NCBI RefSeq assembly: GCF_003144115.1
Contig: NW_020312007.1
Span: 582,434 to 646,433, forward strand
DNA from: Tilletiopsis washingtonensis
Taxonomy: Eukaryota > Basidiomycota > Exobasidiomycetes > Entylomatales
Length of the DNA stretch: 64,000 nucleotides
Direction: 5' to 3'
In this document: positions 21,611-32,401 of the stretch, piece after piece
How the letters are laid out: each line of letters begins with the position of its first letter
How positions within the stretch are numbered: position 1 is the stretch's first letter
Position numbers and translations under genes: made by a program
The notes under the pieces: model-generated
Database searches by the model: none
The model's input: the letters and a program-made list of their open reading frames with translations, nothing else
Told to the model about the DNA's origin: nothing

Positions 21611-24479
21611 TCAGGCGGGCAGGGCGCCGTAGCTGTCCTGCCGCCAGATGCGCACGACGGCCGACTCGTCGACGGAGGCGAGGATGCGGCAGCTGCGCGC
21701 ATCGAAGCCGGGCTGCGGCTGGCCCGACGAGCCGGGCGCCAGTGTGCCGGGCAGCGCTGCGCTCAGCGCGCTGGCCAGGCTCATCGACGAGAGCGCAGAG
21801 GTGGTGTGCGACGAGACGCGGCCGGCATTGCGCATCTCGGCGTGCAGCAGAATGGGATCCTCAGAGGTGCGCAGGTAGCTGTGCGTCTTGAGCGGCGCCA
21901 TGACGGCGCAGGTGATGGTGCCCGAGGCGGCGCTGAAGTACTCGCAGCAGCTATCGCCCGAGGCCTTGATGCTGCTGGGCGTGCCATTGGCATCGCCGGC
22001 CAGCTGGCCGACGTCCCAAAGGTGTACGAAGCCGCCCTCGCTGCCGGCTTCGGAGCCGGCGATGACGTACATGCCGTCCTCCGAGACACTGGCGCGGATC
22101 TGGCTGGTGCGGTTCGTGTACGTCTTGCTCGCCTTGAAGCGGCCCGAGAGCGCCTTGTCGCGCAGGTTGTAGGCGCGGATGCGCGAGTCGTTGGAGGTGA
22201 TGAGCACGCGCTCGCCCGCGGCGCTGTCGTCGATGAGCGGCTCGATGCCGGTGATCTTGCGTCCGCCCTTGGCGTTCTTGCCGGTCGGCGAGCGCACGGC
22301 GATCGAGGACTGGTAGACGAGGCCGTCGGTGCTGTAGAATAGGGCAGCGCCGGCGAAGGTGCCGACGCAGGCTGTTCCGCCGGTGCGAGTGAAGGCGCAG
22401 GCAGTGATGAGGCCCGGCACCTCCTGGCTGCACTGCACGCGCTTGGCAGGGATGTTCCACAAACGCAGCTTGCCGTCGAGCGAGCCGCTGAGGAAGAAGC
22501 GGTCGTCGCGCGGGTGGAAGCAGGCACTCGTCACGAAGTCGCCGTGCACGAACGAGACGAGGCACGTCGGGCTGGAGAGGTGCCACAGGCGTGCCGTCTT
22601 GTCCATGCTGGCACTCAGCAGGAAGCCGTTCTTCGACCACGACAGGTCGAGGCAGTCGTTGGTGTGCCCGACGAACTCGCGCACCGGCTCCGAGGCGAAC
22701 ACGGGCACGCTGGGCAGCGGAGTCTCGACAGCGCCCTTGGACCGCACCGAGGACGGGGCAGAGGCATTGCCGTTGCCTGCCTTGCCCGGCAGGCTGGTGG
22801 ACGAGGCGCCTTCGGTGCCGCCCGACGCCGGGAAGAGGTTGCCGTTGAGCTGCGCTTCGGCGCGTGCGACGAGGTCGGTGACCTCCTGCTTGCGCGCCTC
22901 GGGCGTGTCAAGCACCTTGTACACGCGAATCACTGCGTCCTGGCCTGCGACGGCAAGGTAGCGCCCATCGACGCTGAACTTCATCGCCCAAGTGGCGCGA
23001 CGCTTGAGCCCCGCCGACGACGGCGCGCAGCCGGAAGATGTGGTTGACGCGGCGTGGCTCTGTGCGCTGGCAGCATTGCTCGTCGTGCTGGCGATGCTCG
23101 CCGTGCTCTCAGTGTGCTGCAGTGGCGGCTTGCCAGGCACGCCGCGCTGGTTGTCGCCTGACTTGCGGCTGACATCGACTGCATCTGAGGTGCGGCGTGA
23201 AGGCGGAGGACTCGGCCCGCCGCCGAGCTGCAGCTCTTGCACCAGGAAAAGGCGTGAGAAGTCGCGCTGCTTTGACGGCTTGTTCCTCGAGCGGACCTGA
23301 TAACGCAGTCAGTGCCTTGGCCTGCACTCGTGTCTGAACACGACTCACCTTCTGCAGACGTGGCCCGTCCAGCAGCACGCTCTTGCCGCGCTTCTTTGGC
23401 TTCACCGCCTCAAAGCTGCCGGCCATGCTGACCGGCCGCGTCTTCTTGCCCGAGCTGCCCTCCTGCGAGTGGGCATCGTCCGAGCCCTGCTCGCTCGGTG
23501 CTAGGGAGCTTGTCGTTCTCGAGAGCGAGCTGGCCGTGCTCGAGTTGGCCGTTCGGCGACTGTGTGCAGAGCGCGAGGAGGCAGTCGAGTCCTCGCGACG
23601 CCTGTTGCCCAAGCGCCAGAAGCTGCTGCTGGTAGTCGACTGCGATTTCGACGCCTTGAGATCCTCGTGATCCGAGGCAGCTGGCGATGCGGCTGCCACG
23701 AAGGACTCCGGCTCAGTCGTGATCGGCGAGGTATTGCCTGACGCCTGCGAGTCGTGGCCCTTGGAGCTCGGCGAGCCGAAGGCGTTCAGAGAAGAGATGC
23801 TGACGTCGCGGCCCTTGCGCCCGAAGAACGACAGGCGTGCGCCACGACGCGGAGACGGCGCGGCGAGAGCGGAGCCATTCGGCGTGGATGCAACGGGAGT
23901 CGTCGGCGTGGCCGGCGTTGCAGGCAGGTTGGCTTCGCTAGCTGCCCGACGCGAGGGCTGCTGCGGAGTGCGCACGAGCTCGCTGGCCTCGGGCGCGGCG
24001 GCGGCCGTCAAGGGCTTGGGCGTCTTGCTGCGGCTCTCGTCCCACTCATCGATCTGCTCCTGCCGCGTCATCTCCTCGACCTCCTGCTGCTCCCGGCGCT
24101 CTCGGCGCGCCTGCCGTGCGCTTTGTCCGCCGGCTGCCTCGCGCAGACTGGCGCCGCGCGTGCCGAGCACGACCTTCTCTCTGCTCTGGCGCTCTTGCGC
24201 CATCTCGGCAGGCGTGCGTGGCCGGCCAAGTGCATCGCCCAGCGCCTCGCCGTCGCCGATTGTGTCGGTCGCGTTGCTGTCCACCGACAAGGAGCTGGAC
24301 GTGGAGGCGTAGGAGTCGGCGCGCGCCAGCAGCGCGGGCCGGCCTTCGCTCTGTTCAGATGAAGCCTGCGCCTGCTCTGCTTCCACCCAGCCGGCGATCG
24401 GCGACATCTCGGAGCGCGGCGAGACCTCATCTGGCGGCGTGCTGTGCGACAGCATCAGTGCGAGCTGCAGGCTGAACAT
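21611..24479 (-). CDS. DGR2/WDR44-like WD40-repeat protein
   Basis: Related to yeast Dgr2 and to WDR44 (a Rab11-binding protein in animals); the fungal role is poorly known. Two well-supported exons, 24479-23349 and 23296-21611 (52-nt intron), give about 938 aa. The family hallmark LFLVQELQ lies just after the junction, followed by at least six WD repeats from about residue 470: AMKFSVDGRYLAVAGQDAVI, HTNDCLDLSWSKNGFLLSAS, DFVTSACFHPRDDRFFLSGS, GLITACAFTRTGGTACVGTF, LITSNDSRIRAYNL and SEDGMYVIAGS. The ~370 residues before them are Ser-rich and disordered with a short charged helix (REQQEVEEMTRQEQ). The start is uncertain. Alternatives are an ATG at 24605 joined by a possible 27-nt intron, or splicing from the upstream Ser-rich frame at 24897-25709 into the acceptor near 24430. 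Confidence 0.82.
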
Positions 24480-24896
24480 GAAGATGCGCGCGACTCACAG
24501 CACGAGAGCTGGCGCAGCTGTCGGCTTGCTCGTGTCGCGCACAATGCGAACGTCGCTCTTGACTGCGAATTGGGAGAAGATGGCAGCGAGTTCGATGAGG
24601 GACATCGGGAGGAGGAGAGCAGGTGTGGTGTCAGTGAGGATGCATGGGTGAGAGGCGGGAGATGCGATGCGAAGCGGGCGCCAGATAGGGCGCCGCCAGT
24701 TTGCCCTGCGCACGCTTAGATGAAGCTCTGCGGGGTGGTCCGATCTTCACGCGAGGAGGCAAGGTGGCCATCGATAGTGGGCGGAGGGCCTTAATGCTGC
24801 CCTGGCCGGCACGCGCGGCACTCATCAGGCACGCCTCCCGCGCCTGTCCACCCCGCGGCGGTCCAGCCCCTGACCACCCAGCGTGAGAGTTCCAAC

Positions 24897-25709
24897 TCAA
24901 GCCTGGACCACAATGCCGGCCTCGGAGCTGCCTCGCATCTGCTTCTGACAAGCGCACTCACCTTCGTCCACACTGAGGGCGCGGCTCAGGTCTGCGCCCG
25001 AGCCGCTGTAGCCCATCCTCGGCGTCTTGTCGTTGCCGTTCGCAGGTGGTGCCGGCGCGCCATCCAGCAGCACCTGGCCCTCGCCCAGGCTGCGATCGCT
25101 CGAGCTGCTGGGAACGAACGATGCATCTCTGCGTGCCGTCGGGCGCACCAGCGACGGCGCAGCCTTGGTCTGCTCAGCCGGCGCAAAGGGCGCAAACGTC
25201 TCTTCCTCGTCCGACTCGTCGCTGCCTTCGTGGAAGTCATAGGTGCTGCTGCGCGAGAAGGACGAGCGCGGAGAGTGGTCCCATTTCGCCGACGACGGCG
25301 CAGAGTCCTCCCAGGAGCCGCTGTCGCGCGACTCGGGCTCGTGGCGCGGCGGCTCGACGACGACCTGTGGCGGTGCGGCAGTGCCGTGCGTTGGCGCTCG
25401 CAGCGGCGTGCTGCTACCGGACTCATGCGCAGTGCTGCTGGCTGGAGCTGGTGATGGCGGAGCAAGCATGAGGGCACTGCGCATCCACGACAGCAGGCCC
25501 GGCGACGGCTCGCGAGCCGGCGGCGACGACGCGAGCGTGCCGTGCTTGCCGCCGTCGTGCACGACGTGCGTGCCGAGGCCGCTGAGACTGCTGCTGCTGC
25601 TGCCGCTGCTGCCGCCCGCTGCGGCGGCGGCGTGCGCATTGCCGCTGCTGCTGCCGGGAAAGCGCGACTGCGGCAGCTGCGAGATGCGCGGCGTCGAGGA
25701 GCGGTCCAT
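24897..25709 (-). CDS. Ser-rich hypothetical protein, or 5' part of the DGR2-like gene
   Basis: An open frame of 270 aa beginning MDRSSTPRISQLPQ and rich in Ser, Pro and Ala, with an acidic Ser patch (HEGSDESDEEETFAPFAP). I do not recognise a domain. Near its end the frame has a strong donor (GAAG|GTGAGTG at about 24962), so the last ~20 codons before the stop may be intronic. If that donor joins the CAG acceptor just before codons for DEVSPRSEM in the DGR2-like frame, the phase matches and the two open frames become one gene of about 1175 aa with a ~530-nt intron. If not, this is a separate gene whose 3' end lies 291 nt upstream of the alternative start of the next one. The sequence alone does not settle this. 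Confidence 0.5.
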   Translation of the reverse strand: MDRSSTPRISQLPQSRFPGSSSGNAHAAAAAGGSSGSSSSSLSGLGTHVVHDGGKHGTLASSPPAREPSPGLLSWMRSALMLAPPSPAPASSTAHESGSSTPLRAPTHGTAAPPQVVVEPPRHEPESRDSGSWEDSAPSSAKWDHSPRSSFSRSSTYDFHEGSDESDEEETFAPFAPAEQTKAAPSLVRPTARRDASFVPSSSSDRSLGEGQVLLDGAPAPPANGNDKTPRMGYSGSGADLSRALSVDEGECACQKQMRGSSEAGIVVQA

Positions 25710-27982
25710 GGCTGCTGCTGGAGGAGGGGACAGCTCGCGCCGATGCCGATGGTTGGGACGGAGGAGCGGGCGACGCTGCGCAAGGCGCGTGAGAAACGCC
25801 GGGGCCCGCTGCGTCTGCCGCCGCTGTTGCTCTTTCTCGCTGTGGAGGCGGCGGCGGCTGCTGAGCTGGTCGCGCGCGAGCGGAGTTGCGATCGCGGCGA
25901 GACGGCGACGAGAGCGCGGGGGACGGATGCGTGGGCGCTGCTGGCAGGCAGAGGTGGTGGTGGTGGTGAGGAGCAGCGATGTGGCGAGGACGGATGAGCA
26001 CAGCTTGCTGGTGCGGGAAGGGGGCGAGAAGGCGAGGCGAGGCGACGCTGGCCGGCGGCTAAAGCGCCGGCGCGAGGAGGCGCAGCCGCGGCCGCGCGCG
26101 GGAAGGCGAAGGGGCGCAGCGCCCTCGCCTCGCCGCCGCAGCCCGAGAGCACCGTGCCGCATCGCAGGCAGATCGCGCGACCTTTGGCTGGCTTGCTTTC
26201 ACCTGCTGCGGCCCGCTCACGTCTCCTGCTCTCCTGCACCTCCGCCTTGTGCACGCACAACCCGCGTCCGAGCCGCTCGCTGAGACACGATGCGGCACCG
26301 TTGCGGCTACATGCTGCGGCATCGGACGTCGCACGCCGCTGCGATGCGCAGCAGCAAACGCAACGCGGCTCCGCGGCCGCTGCACGGCGGCAAGATGTGC
26401 CTCTCGAAGTCGCGTGTGACCGACGCTGACCGTGCATGGACGAGCCGGGAGCGCATCGCCGGGACGCTCAGCAGGCGTCACTCGGTGCTCGCTGGCGCCA
26501 CATCGCTCGTCGCCGCCGCGACCGCCGGCATGCTCGAGGGCCCGACGCCGAGGAGCCTCTGCAGCATTCAGCGGCAGCCTCGCTTCCGCGGCGTGAAGGT
26601 GGCAGCCGTCGTGTGCAGACGGGAGACACGCATGATCGACCGCGGCCGCTCCCGCACGCTCCCGCGGCCCATGGCAGCAGGAGAGGCGTCGGCAACCCTG
26701 CGCTGCGGCCGCGCACGTCCCGCTGGCTGACGGTGAGCATTCCCAGCGTCGACGACCGAGCTGGTCGACAGCGCTGCGCTGTGAGCTGTGATGAGGGTGC
26801 TGGAGAGGCACCTCGGAGCGAGGAGAGGAGAGGAGCTCGTCTTCCGCGCACCGCGGATCCGCCATGGCGCGCGCCGGGCCGGCGGCACGCTTCCGCCTGC
26901 GTATATCCGACATCGGAGGCTGCGCCTCACCTCCTCAGCCCCGCGGGTCAGGCCTGCACAGCCGCAGGTGCTTCCTTCCGCGCTCGCTGCATGCCGCAGC
27001 ACGCACATGCAGCAAGCGGACGTCGAGGCGGTGCAATCGGTCCTCGTGCGGCGGAGGGGCTCGGCAACGGCCGGTCCGACGAGCGGCGGCGGCGGCGGAA
27101 CTGGCCAAGGCGGCAGGGCGGGCGTGGTGAGATGAGGTGAGCGGCTGCTCGTTCGGCCATGCTCATCAAGTCTGTCGGGCCATCGCTAAGGGGATGATGC
27201 CGTCTGCTACTGAGCAAAGGCGGCCCGGGACACTCGCTGTATCCCTCAAGCGCTCGGGGAAGGTGGGCTGCGGCGAGACGAGAGTCACACAGCGTTTGAC
27301 CCGGGTCTTCCGGGTGCGCTTCTCGCGTTCTGCTGCCATCGCCTCTCTTCACTTGTACCCAAACGACGACCGCAAACATCCCAGTTTAGGGTCAGCAACA
27401 TATCGAGCTCAAAAGCGAGCCGTTGGAAGGCGAGGAGGAGCGCCGGTGGGTCAGTGATGGCGAGGAGGCAGCCGCTGCGGGGCCTGCGGCGGCTGCGCGA
27501 GCGCGAGCACGGCGTGGGAGCAGCGCCCGCCTCGCGTCCGTGCGCCGCGGCGGTGCGTCATGAGAGATGCCTTCTCATGCACGCCTCGCCGGAAGTGGGA
27601 CAAGCGAGCAGCTTCCCTCCCGACCACCACCACCGAGGCAGCCGAGCACTCAACTTCATCAGTATCCAGCACGAGACTGCGGCCTACATAAAGCGCAGGC
27701 CGCGCAGACTCGCCCCGCCACCACCACACCCTCTGCGACCGCTGCCCTCCACACGGCTGCGCCACGCTCATCGCCTCTGCGCCGCATCGCCGCACCACGC
27801 TCGATCTGCCTGCCTCTCCGCCGACGCAGCACCCGCTTTAGCAGCCTCTCCACCCTAGCGCATCCCGCTCCTGGTGCTCCCGGCGCGTGCTTGTGGCTCG
27901 GGCTGGCCGAGTGGGCGCCACAGGTCACAGGCCGACGCCGCACGAGCGACTCGCGCCCACTGGCCTCGACGCAGCCGGCAGC
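25710..27982. other. 2.3-kb gene-poor divergent interval upstream of the F-box gene
   Basis: No gene could be supported. The left part (to about 26100) is CAC/CT-rich on the minus strand and looks like 5' leader of the Ser-rich gene. The right part holds a TATA-like ACATAAAGC at 27686. Scattered open frames are short or shadowed and show no domain. Confidence 0.4.
27686..27694 (+). promoter_or_regulatory. TATA-like core element ACATAAAGC
   Basis: An AT-rich nonamer in very GC-rich surroundings, 297 nt upstream of the F-box gene ATG. The ACATAA-R core recurs upstream of two other plus-strand genes (32203 and 35969). Probable core promoter; not tested. Confidence 0.4.
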
Positions 27983-29686
27983 ATGGCGAGCTCCGTCGCC
28001 TCAACCTCGAGCGCCTCGTCGCTCGTGCTGCCTCCACGAGTGCTGCCCGAGCTGCGCGCCGTGCCGCCCAACCTGCCCTTCGACGTGTTGGCGCACATCT
28101 TCGACTTTCTGCTGCTCGCCTCCTCCACGCCGCTCACCTGTCTGCTCATCTCGCGCGACCTCACCCGCGCTCTGCGACCACGAGCACATCAGAACGTCGT
28201 GCTCTCTTCGCTGCGCGGCCTCGATGCTTTCGCAGAGCTGCTCGAGCGTGACCCGGCTGTAGCGCGCCGCGTGCGCGCCATCTGGATCGCACCGCTCTCC
28301 GTCGCCTCGGACCTCGTACCCGCGCTTTCCCCCGCCGCAGCCGGGCGATCACCAGCGGCCATCCGTGCGCACACGCGTGTGCGCTCCATCTTGCGCTCCT
28401 GCCGCAAGCTGCGTCACCTGGCGCTCGACGGCGGCTTCGTCTCGCAGGAGGCGGCACGCGCGTTCGGCACGGCATGCAAGCCCGAGACGCTCTTTGCCAT
28501 CAATCCGCAGAGCTACGTCGGCGGCTTTTCGGCGCCAATGTTTGCGAGATGCCGCAGACTGCACATGTGCGATGGCAGTCTGACGCATGAGGAGATCGAC
28601 GAGATTCGGGCGATGCCTGGTGAGTGCTGTCACGAAGCATCAAGGACAGAAGCGCTGCGGCAAGGTGGAGCAGGAGAAGATCTGGGCGCCGCCGCGATAG
28701 TTGCACGCCAGCCAGAGCGCTCGGTGTGCAGCTTTCGGCGTTCCAGCCAGAATTTTGAGGGTCTGCTTGAGGCAACGTGTCGCGAGAGGGCCCGAGCCAC
28801 CTAGAGCATGTTGGCTCGCGACGAGGCGGCAAACTGGTCGTCAGGCGGCGCCAGCACGCTAGGACACAGTCTCGGGCGGGAGCGTAATCTGGAGCGGGCA
28901 AGCTAGTTGAGCGCACGGTCGTGCCGTGCGTTGCGCCGGGGGGGGGGGGCATCGGAGTGGACAAATGTGCTGCCAGCTCGGCAGCCGATGCGCACTGCGG
29001 CTGGCAGTGGGCCGCGTGATGCTGTGCGCTCAGACACCGGTCCTCGACCCTCACACCTGCCATTGACAGCCAAGCCACTCACGCTGACGCTCCAATCGCT
29101 AGACCTGCGGGACTTCATGTGGACGTGCCCGCGCGACCACACGTACGTCGAGCGTGACGTCGATCTCTTCATGCGCATCCTCGCGCCCTCAGCGTCGGAT
29201 CTGTACAGCTCGCTGCAGGCGCTCTCGATCGAGTCGTCGGGCTCGACGCCGCCGCCAGAGCGCTCGCGCAAGGCGGTGAAGCTGCGCAGTCTCAGCATGC
29301 GCTCACCAGACAGCCGCAGCTCCGCAGTCGGCACTGCCTTCCTTCGCGTCACGCGGCCACCGCCGACGCCTGGCAGCCAGGCGGCGCCGATGTACGTCGA
29401 CTCGTCGGCGGCGCATGCGCGCGCCGTCCATCCGTCGGGCGTGCTGCTGCGCTCGCAGCCGCTGCCGGATGAGAGTCTGGTGGAGGAGTGGGATGCACTG
29501 CGCGATGCGCTGAGAGACCCGCTCTGCGGCTCAGCGTGGGGATGGAGTAGGCCTGCGACGCCCGACCAGGGCGAGGCAGACCCGAGCATGGCCTACCGCC
29601 GCTGCTTTGCAGAGTGGCACCAGCAGCTGACGGATGGAAAGCTCGAGGACGATGAGGAAGTGAAGCCGCAGCACGCAGACATGTAA
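27983..29686 (+). CDS. F-box domain protein
   Basis: Probably the substrate-binding subunit of an SCF ubiquitin ligase. Exon 1 is 27983-28619 and ends ATG CCT G|GTGAGT; the second exon most likely begins at 29070 (acceptor ATTGACAG) and ends at 29686, giving about 417 aa. An F-box-like helix set lies at residues ~27-60 (LPFDVLAHIFDFLLLASSTPL, then LLISRDLTRAL). The middle has Leu-rich strands (LRHLALDGGFV, LTLTLQSLDLRDF), and the C-terminal part is polar and acidic. The substrate is unknown. Two other acceptors, at 28977 and 29034, are also in frame and would add 31 or 12 residues. The intron is long (450 nt) and contains a run of 12 G. An in-frame Met-free extension upstream of 27983 was not used because GGCAGCATGG is the best start. 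Confidence 0.75.
28938..28949. repeat. Homopolymer of 12 G inside the F-box gene intron
   Basis: An unbroken G12 run within the proposed 450-nt intron. It could be a sequencing length-error site and, in RNA, a G-rich splicing element. Confidence 0.8.
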
Positions 29687-32401
29687 TCAAACCATACCAT
29701 CCTTCTACTCTGTCCTGCAGCCTGGCGTGAAGGCGCTGCGAGCTCCTCTGCAGCTGCAAGACGGAGCGTCCAAGTCGTCTGACAGCGGCGGAGTGGTGCG
29801 ATCACGCTTCTGCCGGCGGAATGGGCTGCCATTGCCGCCTGTGCCGCGGCGAAGAGCGTGATCCGGCCTGTCGGGACACAGCATGCCGCGAGCCCAGATC
29901 GCGGGAGGTGCCTGCGGCTCGGGAAGGAGGCCACTCGGGCGGCCTTTGCGGGCAGGCATGGAGGGATGAAAGCTCGCCATGCGGCGCCATGGGTGGCGGC
30001 GAGGAGCACGCACAGCGGTGGCAAGCAGCAAGCCGCAGCAGATGCCGCCGAGCTCTGCTGCTGGACCGATCGTCGGTGGCGGTCGAGCCTCGGCAAGCGG
30101 CTAGTCGAGACCGCTGGTCTGGGCCGGGAGACACCAGGTGTCCTGCAGAAGCTGCTGCTGCACTGGACTTGCGGGGGTCGTCGGCGCTCGCCACAGCCGG
30201 CGAGACTGTCGGACTCCGACACGCGGCAAGCACGACAGCGATACAGTCTGTGAGAACAGCGCCGTCGGCCGCCACCGCCAAGCTCGCGCCTTGTCCGCCC
30301 AACGAGAAGGGCAAGACAGCGGCGAGCGCAGTGCACAGGAGTAGGAGCAAGGCCATGTCCTGCGACTGACCGATGGCCACGAGCAGCACTCGCAATATCG
30401 TCGGCTCAGTCAATCACCAGGCGGGTGCGGCCACCCTATAGCAGCAGCGCCCGTCTCTTCAGCATTTCAGGTCTCGAGGAAGGATTTGGCAGCAAGTTTA
30501 TCGCGATGCTGTCATGCATGCAGCACCACCATCTGGTGGCGCTGTCAGGTGCTGGAGAGGACGCCTCTGTTCTGCGCGGAGAGGCGCTGTCCAGCCCCTC
30601 TCGATGGCGCCTTCGCCAGGGCTGCGCGGCCTCCGAGCTTGCTGCACCCCCATCCGTCGTCGCAACTGCCTCTTTGCGAAAGACTGCACTTGCTGCGCTT
30701 GATACTCATGCAACTCGATGTGTGCAAAGAGCAGGAGACAGAACTCGAGGCCTTCTCTCCAATGAGTCGCCACTCTGGAGTGAAGGGCCACCTGCTCGAG
30801 ATCACAGCTGAGGGCCCTCTGAGGCGAAAGAGCAAAAACAGCTCGTGAGGGCAAGGCTCGAGCGGAAAGCATCTTCCCGCCGCAGGACGGGTCCGTGCTG
30901 TGGGTGAGACGGCATGAAGCGGCCCTGCGGTGCGTTTCCCGGCGGCTCGGTGAGCACGACGGCTCATGCTGCGGCTAAGGGCTCGGATGCCGAGGATCTC
31001 GCGTCGCTGCGAAATGCGTTTTGCCGCATCTCAACGGGCACGCTCGACGTGCAGCGGTGTGGCGTTGTACCTGAGCTGTGCCCCTTTCCGAGCGCTAGCA
31101 ATGCCTTAGTGCCTGGGCAGCGGCCCTGGACTGGCCGTCGCCTGGCCGGGGGCCGAGAGCGCTCCTTCGAGGCGGTCGCGTGCTCGCGTCGGACCCCTGA
31201 GCGGCGACGAGCGTGCGCGGCGCGCGGCACATGCGCGCAGCAGCAGAGCGTGCGAACGCCTCCGCATGGCGCGCGTGGCCGGTCGCTCGTGCCTGGCTGC
31301 TGAGTGCTCTCTATGCAAGGCCAGACCGCGAGTGCAGCTTCATGCAGCATGGCGCACGAGCAGAGAAATAGGAGCAAGATGCTGCCTCGATGTGGTGCTT
31401 CGCAGGCGCCGGTGCAGAGCGAGCGAGCCGGCATCGGCGTGGCCGACGCCGCATTCGCGTCGACACCGCGCCCGCGCGCAGGCGCGCGCAGGAGCCGGGC
31501 CGCGGCACGCGTGCGGAGGCGGCGGCGGCTGCGAACTCTGCGATGTCGCCATATGTCGCCATCGCGTGCTCGCGGCACGGCGCCAGTGTGCGCTGCTCAG
31601 CGCTCCACCACCATACCTCCGAGGTGGAGACGCCCGAAGACGCCTTCTTGGCTGCGTTGCCTCTCCGCATCTGCCGCTGTCACGGCGTGCGCCGCTGCCG
31701 TCTGCGTGCAGCACGCTCGCCACACTCGCCTATCGCCGGGCACCGGCCGGCCGGGCCTCTCGACGACACTGCGCGCTGCACCACCGCTGATGCCACTTGC
31801 CGGCCTTTGCCTCTGACGCTGCCCTCCCGCCTTCCGCGCCTGCACAGCCGGACACCGTTTTGCCGCGCGCGCATCAAGCATGAAGCCGCAAGGGTCATCT
31901 CAGGGCGTGAGTGGCAGCCAGAGTGCAGCAGATGTGGCCCAGCACGGCACAAAGAGGCGTGCAGGACGAAGGGCTCTGATGGCGGCTGGGCGTGCGCGTG
32001 CGCTCGTGCGATGGGCATTCGCCGCGCTGCTGCCGCCCGCCCGCGCCTGCCGCGCCGCCCGCCGCCCGCCGCCGCACGCGCCGCGGTCCAGCCCGTCCCC
32101 CGCGCCTCGGCCTCATGCGCGCATGGCGCAAGAGGAGGCGGAGCGATCTGCCACCGACGCCCGCCGCGCTCATCTTCTCGCCCGCCCGGCCATGGCAAAT
32201 CCACATAAGCAGCAGCTCCTCGGGCTGCACCCTTCTTCCTGCACACACACCTCGACGACGCCCATCCTCGCCCCGCTCTCGACTCCCCGCCCGCGGCTCT
32301 CGACTCGCCTCGCCACACCTCTCTCCGCGTCCGTGGCCCGCTGAGGCACGCGACTGCACCGCCGCACCCTCCACCTCCCTGCACCCTCGCTCGCGCCCGC
32401 C
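29687..32401. other. 2.7-kb gene-poor interval between F-box gene and sulfate permease
   Basis: No supportable gene on either strand. The open frames overlap in several frames and lack domains or paired splice sites. The right end (about 32200-32401) has a TATA-like element and CT/CAC-rich leader belonging to the permease gene. No CACGTG (Cbf1-type) site was noticed near the permease. Confidence 0.4.
32203..32211 (+). promoter_or_regulatory. TATA-like core element ACATAAGCA
   Basis: Shares the ACATAA-R core with elements at 27686 and 35969 and lies 199 nt upstream of the permease ATG in otherwise GC-rich DNA. Probable core promoter. Confidence 0.4.

Noticed and set aside
24495-24605. A 36-codon open frame MSLIELAAIF... 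treated as an independent small gene
   Set aside because: It ends at a GTGAGT that looks like a splice donor and is better viewed as an alternative first exon or upstream open frame of the DGR2-like gene.
27893-27965. Possible tRNA suggested by a 'GGCCGAGTGG' D-arm-like string
   Set aside because: No matching T-arm (GGTTCRANNCC) or acceptor stem pairing was found downstream, so it is a chance match in a leader sequence.
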